This document shows, piece by piece, positions 36,951 through 51,286 of a stretch of DNA of 64,000 nt. This stretch comes from Pontederia crassipes (lineage: Eukaryota > Streptophyta > Magnoliopsida > Commelinales > Pontederiaceae). The stretch covers positions 15,431,501 through 15,495,500 of the forward strand of contig CM060195.1 in assembly GCA_030549335.1 (NCBI GenBank), read 5' to 3'. The notes beneath the pieces were generated by a model. That model was given only the letters and a program-made list of their open reading frames with translations. It had not been told where the DNA came from and searched no databases. The translations under genes and the position numbers were made by a program. Positions within the stretch are counted from its first letter, which is position 1. Each line of letters begins with the position of its first letter.

Positions 36951-39900
36951 TGCCCTAAGAGGTGATTGATCTTTAGAACTTTAACTCTATTTCAAACCGA
37001 AGTTGAACCGTTATAATCAAAGATAACGCTCTTGGGGATTAGAGTCTTAGAGTAAGGTTCAAAGCTATAAGTTATAGATACTTATTACAACCTTTGGGTG
37101 CCCTAAGAGGTGATAGATCTTTAGAACTCTAACTCTATTTCAAACCGAAGTTGAACCATTACAATCAAAGATAACGCTCTTGGGGATTAGAGTCTTAGAG
37201 TAAGGTTCAAAGCTATAAGTTATAGATACTTATTACAACCTTTGGGTGTCCTAAGAGGTGATAGATCTTTAGAACTTTAACTCTATTTCAAACCGAAGTT
37301 GAACCGTTACAATCAAAGATAACGCTCTTGGGGATTAGAGTCTTAGAGTAAGGTTCAAAGCGATAAGTTATAGACACTTATTACAACCTTTGGGTGTCCT
37401 AAGAGGTGATAGATCTTTAGAACTTTAACTCTATTTCAAACCGAAGTTGAACCGTTACAATCAAAGATAACGCTCTTGGGGATTAGAGTCTTAGAGTAAG
37501 GTTCAAAGCGATAAGTTATATATACTTATTACAACCTTTGGGTGCCCTAAGAGGTGATAGATCTTTAGAACTTTAACTCTATTTCAAACCGAAGTTGAAC
37601 CGTTACAATCAAAGATAACGCTCTTGGGGATTAGAGTCTTAGAGTAAGGTTCAAAACTATAAGTTATAGATACTTATTACAACCTTTGGGTGCCCTAAGA
37701 GGTGATAGATCTTTAGAACTATAACTCTATTTCAAACCGAAGTTGAACCGTTACAATCAAAGATAACGCTCTTGGGGATTAGAGTCTTAGAGTAAGGTTC
37801 AAAGCTATAAGTTATAAATACTTATTACAACCTTTGGGTGCCCTAAGAGGTGATTGATCTTTAGAACTTTAACTCTATTTCAAACCGAAGTTGAACCGTT
37901 ACAATCAAAGATAACGCTCTTGGGGATTAGAGTCTTAGAGTAAGGTTCAAAGCTATAAGTTATAGATACTTATTACAACCTTTGGGTGCCATAAGAGGTG
38001 ATAGATCTTTAGAACTCTAACTCTATTTCAAACCGAAGTTGAACCGTTACAATCAAAGATAACGCTCTTGGGGATTAGAGTCTTAGAGTAAGGTTCAAAG
38101 CTATAAGTTATAGATACTTATTACAACCTTTGGGTGCCATAAGAGGTGATAGATCTTTAGAACTCTAACTCTATTTCAAACCGAAGTTGAACCGTTACAA
38201 TCAAAGATAACGCTCTTGGGGATTAGAGTCTTAGAGTAATGTTCAAAGCTATAAGTTATAGATACTTATTACAACCTTTGGGTGCCTTAAGAGGTGATAG
38301 ATCTTTAGAACTCTAACTCTATTTCAAACCGAAGTTGAACCGTTACAATCAAAGATAACGCTCTTGGGGATTAGAGTCTTAGAGTAAGGTTCAAAGCTAT
38401 AAGTTATAGATACTTATTACAACCTTTGGGTGTCCTAAGAGGTGATAGATCTTTAGAACTTTAACTCTATTTCAAACCGAAGTTGAACCGTTACAATCAA
38501 AGATAACGCTCTTGGGGATTAGAGTCTTAGAGTAAGGTCCAAAGCTATAAGTTATAGATACTTATTACAACCTTTGGGTGCCCTAAGAGGTGATAGATCT
38601 TTAGAACTTTAACTCTATTTCAAACCGAAGTTGAACCGTTACAATCAAAGATAACGCTCTTGGGGATTAGAGTCTTAGAGTAAGGTTCAAAGCTATAAGT
38701 TATAGATACTTATTACAACCTTTGGGTGCCCTAAGAGGTGATAGATCTTTAGAACTCTAACTCTATTTCAAACCGAAGTTGAACCGTTACAATCAAAGAT
38801 AACGCTCTTGGGGATTAGAGTCTTAGAGTAAGGTCCAAAGCTATAAGTTATAGATACTTATTACAACCTTTGGGTGTCCTAAGAGGTGATAGATCTTTAG
38901 AACTTTAACTCTATTTCAAACCGAAGTTGAACCGTTACAATCAAAGATAACACTCTTGGGGATTAGAGTCTTAGAGTTAGGGTCAAAGTTATAAGTTATA
39001 GATACTTATTACAACCTTTGGGTGCCCTAAGAGGTGATTGATCTTTAGAACTTTAACTCTATTTCAAACCGAAGTTGAACCGTTACAATCAAAGATAACG
39101 CTCTTGGGGATTAGAGTCTTAGAGTAAGGTTCAAATCGATAAGTTATATATACTTATTACAACCTTTGGGTGCCCTAAGAGGTGATAGATCTTTAGAACT
39201 TTCACTCTATTTCAAACCGAAGTTGAACAGTTACAATCAAAGATAACGCTCTTGGGGAATAGAGTCATAGAGTAAGGTTCAAAGCTATAAGTTATAGATA
39301 CTTATTACAACCTTTGGGTGCCATAAGAGGTGATAGATCTTTAGAAATCTAACTCTATTGCAATCCGAAGTTGAACCGTTACAATCAAAGATAACGCTCT
39401 TGGGGATTAGTGTCTTAGAGTAAGGTTCAAAGCTATAAGTTATAGATAATTATTACAACATTTGGGTGCCCTAAGTGGTGATAGATCTTTACAACTTTAA
39501 CTCTATTTCAAACCGAAGTTGAACCGTTACAATCAAAGATAACGCTCTTGGGGATTAGAGTCTTAGAGTAAGGTTCAAAGCGATAAGTTATACATACTTA
39601 TTACAACCTTTGGGTGCCCTAAGAGGTGATTGATCTTTAGAACTTTAACTCTATTTCAAACCGAAGTTGAACCGTTACAATCAAAGATAACGCACTTGGG
39701 GATTAGAGTCTTAGAGTAAGGTCCAAAGCTATAAGTTATAGATACTTATTACAACCTTTGGGTGTCCTAAGAGGTGATAGATCTTTAGAACTTTAACTCT
39801 ATTTCAAACTGAAGTTGAACCGTTACAAGCAAAGATAACGCTCTTGGGGATTAGAGTCTTGGTTCAAAGCGATAAGTTATATATACTTATTACAACCTTT

Positions 39901-42900
39901 GGGTTCCCTAAGAGGTGATAGATCTTTAGAACTTAAACTCTATTTCAAACCGAAGTTGAACCGTTACAATCAAAGATAACGCTCTTGGGGATTAGAGTCT
40001 TAGAGTAAGGTTCAAAGCTATAAGTTATAGATACTTATTACAACCTTTGGGTGCCCTAAGAGGTGATAGATCTTTTGAACTCTAACTCTATTTCAAACCG
40101 AAGTTGAACCGTTACAATCAAAGATAACGCTCTTGGGGATTAGAGTCTTAGAGTAAGGTCCAAAGCTATAAGTTATAGATACTTATTACAACCTTTGGGT
40201 GTTCTAAGTGGTGATAGATCTTTACAACTTTAACTCTATTTCAAACCGAAATTGAACCGTTACAATCAAAGATAACGCTCTTGGGGATTAGAGTCTTAGA
40301 GTTAGGGTCAAAGTTATAAGTTATAGATACTTATTACAACCTTTGGGTGCCCTAAGAGGTGATAGATCTTTAGAACTTTAACCCTATTTCAAACCGAAGT
40401 TGAACCGTTACAATCTAAGATAACGCTCTTGGGGATTAGAGTCTTAGAGTAAGGTTCAAATCGATAAGTTATATATACTTATTACAACCTTTGGGTGCCC
40501 TAAGAGGTGATAGATCTTTAGAACTTTCACTCTATTTCAAACCGAAGTTGAACAGTTACAATCAAAGATAACGCTCTTGGGGATTAGAGTCTTAGAGTAA
40601 GGTTCAAAGCTATAAGTTATATACACTTATTACAACCTTTGGGTGTCCTAAGAGGTGATAGATCTTTAGAACTTTAACTCTATTTCAATCCGAAGTTGAA
40701 CCGTTACAATCAAAGATAACGCTCTTGGGGATTAGAGTCTTAGAGTAAGGTTCAAAGCGATAAGTTATATATACTTATTACAACCTTTGGGTGCCCTAAG
40801 AGGTGATAGATCTTTAGAACTTTAACTCTATTTCAAACCGAAGTTGAACCGTTACAATCAAAGATAACGCTCTTGGGGATTAGAGTCTTAGAGTAAGGTT
40901 CAAAGCGATAAGTTATATATACTTATTACAACCTTTGGGTGCCCTAAGAGGTGGTAGATCTTTAGAACTTTAACTCTATTTCAAACCGAAGTTGAACCGT
41001 TACAATCAAAGATAACGCTCTTGGGGATTAGAGTCTTAGAGTAAGGTTCAAAGCTATAAGTTATAGATACTTATTACAACCTTTGGGTGCCCTAAGAGGT
41101 GATAGATCGTTAGAACTCTAACTCTATTTCAAACCGAAGTTGAACCGTTACAATCAAAGATAACGCTCTTGGGGATTAGAGTCTTAGAGTAAGGTCCAAA
41201 GCTATAAGTTATAGATACTTATTACAACCTTTGGGTGTTCTAAGTGGTGATAGATCTTTACAACTTTAACTCTATTTCAAACCGAAGTTGAAACGTTACA
41301 ATCAAAGATAACGCTCTTGGGGATTAGAGTCTTAGAGTTAGGGTCAAAGTTATAAGTTATAGATACTTATTACAACCTTTGGGTGCCCTAAGAGGTGATA
41401 GATCTTTAGAACTTTAACTCTATTTCAAACCGAAGTTGAACCGTTACAATCAAAGATAATGCTCTTGGGGATTAGAGTCTTAGAGTAAGGTTCAAATCGA
41501 TAAGTTATATATACTTATTACAACCTTTGGGTGCCCTAAGAGGTGATAGATCTTTAGAACTTTCACTCTATTTCAAACCGAAGTTGAACAGTTACAATAA
41601 AAGATAATGCTCTTGGGGATTAGAGTCTTAGAGTAAGGTTCAAAGCTATAAGTTATAGATACTTATTACAACCTTTGGGTGCCATAAGAGGTGATAGATC
41701 TTTAGAAATCTAACTCTATTGCAATCCGAAGTTGAACCGTTACAATCAAAGATAACGCTCTTGGGGATTAGTGTCTTAGAGTAAGGTTCAAAGCTATAAG
41801 TTATAGATAATTATTACAACATTTGGGTGCCCTAAGTGGTGATAGATCTTTACAACTTTAACTCTATTTCAAACCGAAGTTGAACCGTTACAATCAAAGA
41901 TAACGCTCTTGGGGATTAGAGTCTTAGAGTAAGGTTCAAAGCGATAGGTTATAGATACTTATTACAACCTTTGGGTGCCCTAAAAGGTGATTGATCTTTA
42001 GAACTTTAACTCTATTTCAAACCGAAGTTGAACCGTTACAATCAAAGATAACGCTCTTGGGGATTAGAGTCTTAGAGTAAGGTCCAAAGCTATAAGTTAT
42101 AGATACTTATTACAACCTTTGGGTGTCCTAAGAGGTGATAGATCTTTAGAACTTTAACTCTATTTCAAACCGAAGTTGAACCGTTACAATCAAAGATAAC
42201 GCTCTTGGGGATTAGAGTCCTAGAGTTAGGTTCAAAGCTATAAGTTATAGATACTTATTACCACCTTTGGGTGTCCTAGGTGGTGATAGATCTTTAGAAC
42301 TTTAACTCTATTTCAAACCGAAGTTGAACCGTTACAATCAAAGATAACGCTCTTGGGGATTAGAGTCTTAGAGTAAGGTTCAAAGCGATAAGTTATAGAT
42401 ACTTATTACTACCTTTGGGTGCCCTAAGAGGTGATTGATCTTTAGAACTCTATCTCTATTTCAAACTGAAGTTGAACCGTTACAATAAAAAATAACGCTC
42501 TTGGGGATTAGAGTCTTAGAGTAAGGTTCAAAGCCATAAGTTATAGATACTTATTACAACCTTTGGGTGTCCTAGGAGGTGATAGATCTTTAGAACTTTA
42601 ACTCTATTTCAAACCGAAGTTGAACAGTTATAAACAAAGATAACGCTCTTGGGGATTAGAGTCTTAGAGTAAGGTTCAAAGCTATAAGTTATAGATACTT
42701 ATTACAACCTTTGGGTGCCCTAAGAGGTGATAGATCTTTAGAACTTTAACTCTATTTCAAACCGAAGTTGAACCGTTATAATCAAAGATAACGCTCTTGG
42801 GGATTAGAGTCTTAGAGTAAGGTTCAAAGCTATAAGTTATAGATACTTATTACAACCTTTGGGTGCCCTAAGAGGTGATAGATCTTTAGAACTCTAACTC

Positions 42901-45900
42901 TATTTCAAACCGAAGTTGAACCATTACAATCAAAGATAACGCTCTTGGGGATTAGAGTCTTAGAGTAAGGTTCAAAGCTATAAGTTATAGATACTTATTA
43001 CAACCTTTGGGTGTCCTAAGAGGTGATAGATCTTTAGAACTTTAACTCTATTTCAAACCGAAGTTGAACCGTTACAATCAAAGATAACGCTCTTGGGGAT
43101 TAGAGTCTTAGAGTAAGGTTCAAAGCTATAAGTTATAGACACTTATTACAACCTTTGGGTGTCCTAATAGGTGATAGATCTTTAGAACTTTAACTCTATT
43201 TCAAACCGAAGTTGAACCGTTACAATCAAAGATAACGCTCTTGGGGATTAGAGTCTTAGAGTAAGGTTCAAAGCGATAAGTTATATATACTTATTACAAC
43301 CTTTGGGTGCCCTAAGAGGTGATAGATCTTTAGAACTTTAACTCTATTTCAAACCGAAGTTGAACCGTTACAATCAAAGATAACGCTCTTGGGGATTAGA
43401 GTCTTAGAGTAAGGTTCAAAGCTATAAGTTATAGATACTTATTACAACCTTTGGGTGCCATAAGAGGTGATAGATCTTAAGAAATCTAACTCTATTGCAA
43501 TCCGAAGTTGAACCGTTACAATCAAAGATAACGCTCTTGGGGATTAGTGTCTTAGAGTAAGGTTCAAAGCTATAAGTTATAGATAATTATTACAACATTT
43601 GGGTGCCCTAAGTGGTGATAGATCTTTACAACTTTAACTCTATTTCAAACCGAAGTTGAACCGTTACAATCAAAGATAACGCTCTTGGGGATTAGAGTCT
43701 TAGAGTAAGGTTCAAAGCGATAAGTTATAGATACTTATTACAACCTTTGGATGCCCTAAGAGGTGATTGATCTTTAGAACTTTAACTCTATTTCAAACCG
43801 AAGTTGAACCGTTACAATCAAAGATAACGCTCTTGGGGATTAGAGTCTTAGAGTAAGGTCCAAAGCTATAAGTTATAGATACTTATTACAACCTTTGGGT
43901 GTCCTAAGAGGTGATAGATCTTTAGAACTTTTACTCTATTTCAAACCGAAGTTGAACCGTTACAATCAAAGATAACGCTCTTGGGGATTAGAGTCCTAGA
44001 GTTAGGTTCAAAGCTATAAGTTATAGATACTTATTACCACCTTTGGGTGTCCTAGGTGGTGATAGATCTTTAGAACTTTAACTCTATTTCAAACCGAAGT
44101 TGAACCGTTACAATCAAAGATAACGCTCTTGGGGATTAGAGTCTTAGAGTAAGGTTCAAAGCGATAAGTTATAGATACTTATTACTACCTTTGGGTGCCC
44201 TAAGAGGTGATTGATCTTTAGAACTCTAACTCTATTTCAAACTGAAGTTGAACCGTTACAATAAAAAATAACGCTCTTGGGGATTAGAGTCTTAGAGTAA
44301 GGTTCAAAGCTATAAGTTATAGATACTTATTACAACCTTTGGGTGTCCTAAGAGGTGATAGATCTTTAGAACTTTAACTCTATTTCAAACCGAAGTTGAA
44401 CAGTTATAAACAAAGATAACGCTCTTGGGGATTAGAGTCTTAGAGTAAGGTTCAAAGCTATAAGTTATAGATACTTATTACAACCTTTGGGTGCCCTAAG
44501 AGGTGATTGATCTTTAGAACTTTAACTCTATTTCAAACCGAAGTTGAACCGTTATAATCAAAGATAACGCTCTTGGGGATTAGAGTCTTAGAGTAAGGTT
44601 CAAAGCTATAAGTTATAGATACTTATTACAACCTTTGGGTGCCCTAAGAGGTGATAGATCTTTAGAACTCTAACTCTATTTCAAACCGAAGTTGAACCAT
44701 TACAATCAAAGATAACGCTCTTGGGGATTAGAGTCTTAGAGTAAGGTTCAAAGCTATAAGTTATAGATACTTATTACAACCTTTGGGTGTCCTAAGAGGT
44801 GATAGATCTTTAGAACTTTAACTCTATTTCAAACCGAAGTTGAACCGTTACAATCAAAGATAACGCTCTTGGGGATTAGAGTCTTAGAGTAAGGTTCAAA
44901 GCGATAAGTTATAGACACTTATTACAACCTTTGGGTGTCCTAAGAGGTGATAGATCTTTAGAACTTTAACTCTATTTCAAACCGAAGTTGAACCGTTACA
45001 ATCAAAGATAACGCTCTTGGGGATTAGAGTCTTAGAGTAAGGTTCAAAGCGATAAGTTATATATACTTATTACAACCTTTGGGTGCCCTAAGAGGTGATA
45101 GATCTTTAGAACTTTAACTCTATTTCAAACCGAAGTTGAACCGTTACAATCAAAGATAACGCTCTTGGGGATTAGAGTCTTAGAGTAAGGTTCAAAACTA
45201 TAAGTTATAGATACTTATTACAACCTTTGGGTGCCCTAAGAGGTGATAGATCTTTAGAACTATAACTCTATTTCAAACCGAAGTTGAACCGTTACAATCA
45301 AAGATAACGCTCTTGGGGATTAGAGTCTTAGAGTAAGGTTCAAAGCTATAAGTTATAAATACTTATTACAACCTTTGGGTGCCCTAAGAGGTGATTGATC
45401 TTTAGAACTTTAACTCTATTTCAAACCGAAGTTGAACCGTTACAATCAAAGATAACGCTCTTGGGGATTAGAGTCTTAGAGTAAGGTTCAAAGCTATAAG
45501 TTATAGATACTTATTACAACCTTTGGGTGCCATAAGAGGTGATAGATCTTTAGAACTCTAACTCTATTTCAAACCGAAGTTGAACCGTTACAATCAAAGA
45601 TAACGCTCTTGGGGATTAGAGTCTTAGAGTAAGGTTCAAAGCTATAAGTTATAGATACTTATTACAACCTTTGGGTGCCATAAGAGGTGATAGATCTTTA
45701 GAACTCTAACTCTATTTCAAACCGAAGTTGAACCGTTACAATCAAAGATAACGCTCTTGGGGATTAGAGTCTTAGAGTAATGTTCAAAGCTATAAGTTAT
45801 AGATACTTATTACAACCTTTGGGTGCCTTAAGAGGTGATAGATCTTTAGAACTCTAACTCTATTTCAAACCGAAGTTGAACCGTTACAATCAAAGATAAC

Positions 45901-48456
45901 GCTCTTGGGGATTAGAGTCTTAGAGTAAGGTTCAAAGCTATAAGTTATAGATACTTATTACAACCTTTGGGTGTCCTAAGAGGTGATAGATCTTTAGAAC
46001 TTTAACTCTATTTCAAACCGAAGTTGAACCGTTACAATCAAAGATAACGCTCTTGGGGATTAGAGTCTTAGAGTAAGGTCCAAAGCTATAAGTTATAGAT
46101 ACTTATTACAACCTTTGGGTGCCCTAAGAGGTGATAGATCTTTAGAACTTTAACTCTATTTCAAACCGAAGTTGAACCGTTACAATCAAAGATAACGCTC
46201 TTGGGGATTAGAGTCTTAGAGTAAGGTTCAAAGCTATAAGTTATAGATACTTATTACAACCTTTGGGTGCCCTAAGAGGTGATAGATCTTTAGAACTCTA
46301 ACTCTATTTCAAACCGAAGTTGAACCGTTACAATCAAAGATAACGCTCTTGGGGATTAGAGTCTTAGAGTAAGGTCCAAAGCTATAAGTTATAGATACTT
46401 ATTACAACCTTTGGGTGTCCTAAGAGGTGATAGATCTTTAGAACTTTAACTCTATTTCAAACCGAAGTTGAACCGTTACAATCAAAGATAACGCTCTTGG
46501 GGATTAGAGTCTTAGAGTTAGGGTCAAAGTTATAAGTTATAGATACTTATTACAACCTTTGGGTGCCCTAAGAGGTGATTGATCTTTAGAACTTTAACTC
46601 TATTTCAAACCGAAGTTGAACCGTTACAATCAAAGATAACGCTCTTGGGGATTAGAGTCTTAGAGTAAGGTTCAAATCGATAAGTTATATATACTTATTA
46701 CAACCTTTGGGTGCCCTAAGAGGTGATAGATCTTTAGAACTTTCACTCTATTTCAAACCGAAGTTGAACAGTTACAATCAAAGATAACGCTCTTGGGGAA
46801 TAGAGTCATAGAGTAAGGTTCAAAGCTATAAGTTATAGATACTTATTACAACCTTTGGGTGCCATAAGAGGTGATAGATCTTTAGAAATCTAACTCTATT
46901 GCAATCCGAAGTTGAACCGTTACAATCAAAGATAACGCTCTTGGGGATTAGTGTCTTAGAGTAAGGTTCAAAGCTATAAGTTATAGATAATTATTACAAC
47001 ATTTGGGTGCCCTAAGTGGTGATAGATCTTTACAACTTTAACTCTATTTCAAACCGAAGTTGAACCGTTACAATCAAAGATAACGCTCTTGGGGATTAGA
47101 GTCTTAGAGTAAGGTTCAAAGCGATAAGTTATACATACTTATTACAACCTTTGGGTGCCCTAAGAGGTGATTGATCTTTAGAACTTTAACTCTATTTCAA
47201 ACCGAAGTTGAACCGTTACAATCAAAGATAACGCACTTGGGGATTAGAGTCTTAGAGTAAGGTCCAAAGCTATAAGTTATAGATACTTATTACAACCTTT
47301 GGGTGTCCTAAGAGGTGATAGATCTTTAGAACTTTAACTCTATTTCAAACTGAAGTTGAACCGTTACAAGCAAAGATAACGCTCTTGGGGATTAGAGTCT
47401 TGGTTCAAAGCGATAAGTTATATATACTTATTACAACCTTTGGGTTCCCTAAGAGGTGATAGATCTTTAGAACTTAAACTCTATTTCAAACCGAAGTTGA
47501 ACCGTTACAATCAAAGATAACGCTCTTGGGGATTAGAGTCTTAGAGTAAGGTTCAAAGCTATAAGTTATAGATACTTATTACAACCTTTGGGTGCCCTAA
47601 GAGGTGATAGATCTTTTGAACTCTAACTCTATTTCAAACCGAAGTTGAACCGTTACAATCAAAGATAACGCTCTTGGGGATTAGAGTCTTAGAGTAAGGT
47701 CCAAAGCTATAAGTTATAGATACTTATTACAACCTTTGGGTGTTCTAAGTGGTGATAGATCTTTACAACTTTAACTCTATTTCAAACCGAAATTGAACCG
47801 TTACAATCAAAGATAACGCTCTTGGGGATTAGAGTCTTAGAGTTAGGGTCAAAGTTATAAGTTATAGATACTTATTACAACCTTTGGGTGCCCTAAGAGG
47901 TGATAGATCTTTAGAACTTTAACCCTATTTCAAACCGAAGTTGAACCGTTACAATCTAAGATAACGCTCTTGGGGATTAGAGTCTTAGAGTAAGGTTCAA
48001 ATCGATAAGTTATATATACTTATTACAACCTTTGGGTGCCCTAAGAGGTGATAGATCTTTAGAACTTTCACTCTATTTCAAACCGAAGTTGAACAGTTAC
48101 AATCAAAGATAACGCTCTTGGGGATTAGAGTCTTAGAGTAAGGTTCAAAGCTATAAGTTATATACACTTATTACAACCTTTGGGTGTCCTAAGAGGTGAT
48201 AGATCTTTAGAACTTTAACTCTATTTCAATCCGAAGTTGAACCGTTACAATCAAAGATAACGCTCTTGGGGATTAGAGTCTTAGAGTAAGGTTCAAAGCG
48301 ATAAGTTATATATACTTATTACAACCTTTGGGTGCCCTAAGAGGTGATAGATCTTTAGAACTTTAACTCTATTTCAAACCGAAGTTGAACCGTTACAATC
48401 AAAGATAACGCTCTTGGGGATTAGAGTCTTAGAGTAAGGTTCAAAGCGATAAGTTA
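35840..48456 (+). repeat. 7,541-bp-offset higher-order repeat (arms ~5.07 kb)
   Basis: About 35,840-40,915 is repeated at about 43,381-48,456 with a constant offset of 7,541 bp, which is 51 x 148 minus 7. Paired markers are ATAGATCTTA 35,929/43,470; AGTTATAAAC 36,861/44,402; CTTGGGGAATAGAGTCATAG 39,251/46,792; GTCTTGGTTC (7-bp deletion) near 39,866/47,407; GGGTTCCCTAAG 39,901/47,442; TCTTTTGAAC 40,071/47,612; ACCCTATTTC 40,381/47,922. The 7-bp deletion accounts exactly for the departure from 51 monomers. Few differences were seen: AACACTC near 38,951 against AACGCTC near 46,492, and ATCTCACT against ATCTAACT at the left edge. The ~2.47 kb between the arms is a different monomer mix. Confidence 0.87.
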
Positions 48457-51286
48457 TAGATACTTATTACTACCTTTGGGTGCCCTAAGAGGTGATTGAT
48501 CTTTAGAACTCTATCTCTATTTCAAACTGAAGTTGAACCGTTACAATAAAAAATAACGCTCTTGGGGATTAGAGTCTTAGAGTAAGGTTCAAAGCCATAA
48601 GTTATAGATACTTATTACAACCTTTGGGTGTCCTAGGAGGTGATAGATCTTTAGAACTTTAACTCTATTTCAAACCGAAGTTGAACCGTTACAATCAAAG
48701 ATAACGCTCTTGGGGATTAGAGTCTTAGAGTAAGGTTCAAAGCTATAAGTTATAGATACTTATTACAACCTTTGGGTGTTCTAAGTGGTGATAGATCTTT
48801 AGAACTTTAACTCTATTTCAAACCGAAGTTGAACCGTTATAATCAAAGATAACGCTCTTGGGGATTAGAGTCTTAGAGTTAGGGTCAAAGTTATAAGTTA
48901 TAGATACTTATTACAACCTTTGGGTGCCCTAAGAGGTGATAGATCTTTAGAACTTTAACTCTATTTCAAACCGAAGTTGAACCGTTACAATCAAAGATAA
49001 CGCTCTTGGGGATTAGAGTCTTAGAGTAAGGTTCAAAGCTATAAGTTATAGATACTTATTACAACCTTTGGGTGTCCTAAGAGGTGATAGATCTTTAGAA
49101 CTTTAACTCTATTTCAAACCGAAGTTGAACCGTTACAATCAAAGATAACGCTCTTGGGGATTAGAGTCTTAGAGTAAGGTTCAAAGCTATAAGTTATAGA
49201 CACTTATTACAACCTTTGGGTGTCCTAATAGGTGATAGATCTTTAGAACTTTAACTCTATTTCAAACCGAAGTTGAACCGTTACAATCAAAGATAACGCT
49301 CTTGGGGATTAGAGTCTTAGAGTAAGGTTCAAAGCGATAAGTTATATATACTTATTACAACCTTTGGGTGCCCTAAGAGGTGATAGATCTTTAGAACTTT
49401 AACTCTATTTCAAACCGAAGTTGAACCGTTACAATCAAAGATAACGCTCTTGGGGATTAGAGTCTTAGAGTAAGGTTCAAAACTATAAGTTATAGATACT
49501 TATTACAACCTTTGGGTGTTCTAAGTGGTGATAGATCTTTACAACTTTAACTCTATTTCAAACCGAAATTGAACCGTTACAATCAAAGATAACGCTCTTG
49601 GGGATTAGAGTCTTAGAGTTAGGGTCAAAGTTATAAGTTATAGATACTTATTACAACCTTTGGGTGCCCTAAGAGGTGATAGATCTTTAGAACTTTAACC
49701 CTATTTCAAACCGAAGTTGAACCGTTACAATCTAAGATAACGCTCTTGGGGATTAGAGTCTTAGAGTAAGGTTCAAATCGATAAGTTATATATACTTATT
49801 ACAACCTTTGGGTGCCCTAAGAGGTGATAGATCTTTAGAACTTTCACTCTATTTCAAACCGAAGTTGAACAGTTACAATCAAAGATAACGCTCTTGGGGA
49901 TTAGAGTCTTAGAGTAAGGTTCAAAGCTATAAGTTATATACACTTATTACAACCTTTGGGTGTCCTAAGAGGTGATAGATCTTTAGAACTTTAACTCTAT
50001 TTCAATCCGAAGTTGAACCGTTACAATCAAAGATAACGCTCTTGGGGATTAGAGTCTTAGAGTAAGGTTCAAAGCGATAAGTTATATATACTTATTACAA
50101 CCTTTGGGTGCCCTAAGAGGTGATAGATCTTTAGAACTTTAACTCTATTTCAAACCGAAGTTGAACCGTTACAATCAAAGATAACGCTCTTGGGGATTAG
50201 AGTCTTAGAGTAAGGTTCAAAGCGATAAGTTATAGATACTTATTACTACCTTTGGGTGCCCTAAGAGGTGATTGATCTTTAGAACTCTATCTCTATTTCA
50301 AACTGAAGTTGAACCGTTACAATAAAAAATAACGCTCTTGGGGATTAGAGTCTTAGAGTAAGGTTCAAAGCCATAAGTTATAGATACTTATTACAACCTT
50401 TGGGTGTCCTAGGAGGTGATAGATCTTTAGAACTTTAACTCTATTTCAAACCGAAGTTGAACCGTTACAATCAAAGATAACGCTCTTGGGGATTAGAGTC
50501 TTAGAGTAAGGTTCAAAGCTATAAGTTATAGATACTTATTACAACCTTTGGGTGTTCTAAGTGGTGATAGATCTTTAGAACTTTAACTCTATTTCAAACC
50601 GAAGTTGAACCGTTATAATCAAAGATAACGCTCTTGGGGATTAGAGTCTTAGAGTTAGGGTCAAAGTTATAAGTTATAGATACTTATTACAACCTTTGGG
50701 TGCCCTAAGAGGTGATAGATCTTTAGAACTTTAACTCTATTTCAAACCGAAGTTGAACCGTTACAATCAAAGATAACGCTCTTGGGGATTAGAGTCTTAG
50801 AGTAAGGTTCAAAGCTATAAGTTATAGATACTTATTACAACCTTTGGGTGTCCTAAGAGGTGATAGATCTTTAGAACTTTAACTCTATTTCAAACCGAAG
50901 TTGAACCGTTACAATCAAAGATAACGCTCTTGGGGATTAGAGTCTTAGAGTAAGGTTCAAAGCTATAAGTTATAGACACTTATTACAACCTTTGGGTGTC
51001 CTAATAGGTGATAGATCTTTAGAACTTTAACTCTATTTCAAACCGAAGTTGAACCGTTACAATCAAAGATAACGCTCTTGGGGATTAGAGTCTTAGAGTA
51101 AGGTTCAAAGCGATAAGTTATATATACTTATTACAACCTTTGGGTGCCCTAAGAGGTGATAGATCTTTAGAACTTTAACTCTATTTCAAACCGAAGTTGA
51201 ACCGTTACAATCAAAGATAACGCTCTTGGGGATTAGAGTCTTAGAGTAAGGTTCAAAACTATAAGTTATAGATACTTATTACAACC
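47735..51286 (+). repeat. 1,776-bp (12-mer) tandem duplication, near-perfect
   Basis: Two adjacent units, about 47,735-49,510 and 49,511-51,286. The offset is 1,776 bp, exactly 12 x 148. Paired markers are ACCCTATTTC 47,922/49,698; CCTAGGAGGT 48,632/50,408; GGTGTTCTAA 48,775/50,551; and the CAAAACTATAAG monomer near 49,479/51,255. I saw no difference at the positions I compared. It begins inside the right arm of the 7,541-bp repeat, so it is younger than that event. The same 12-monomer spacing separates AGTTATAAAC at 42,626 and 44,402. Confidence 0.87.

Noticed and set aside
41970..41990. Telomere-like CCCTAAA in a monomer (GTGCCCTAAAAGG)
   Set aside because: This is one base change from the normal CCCTAAGAGG of the monomer and occurs singly, not as a tandem heptamer run.
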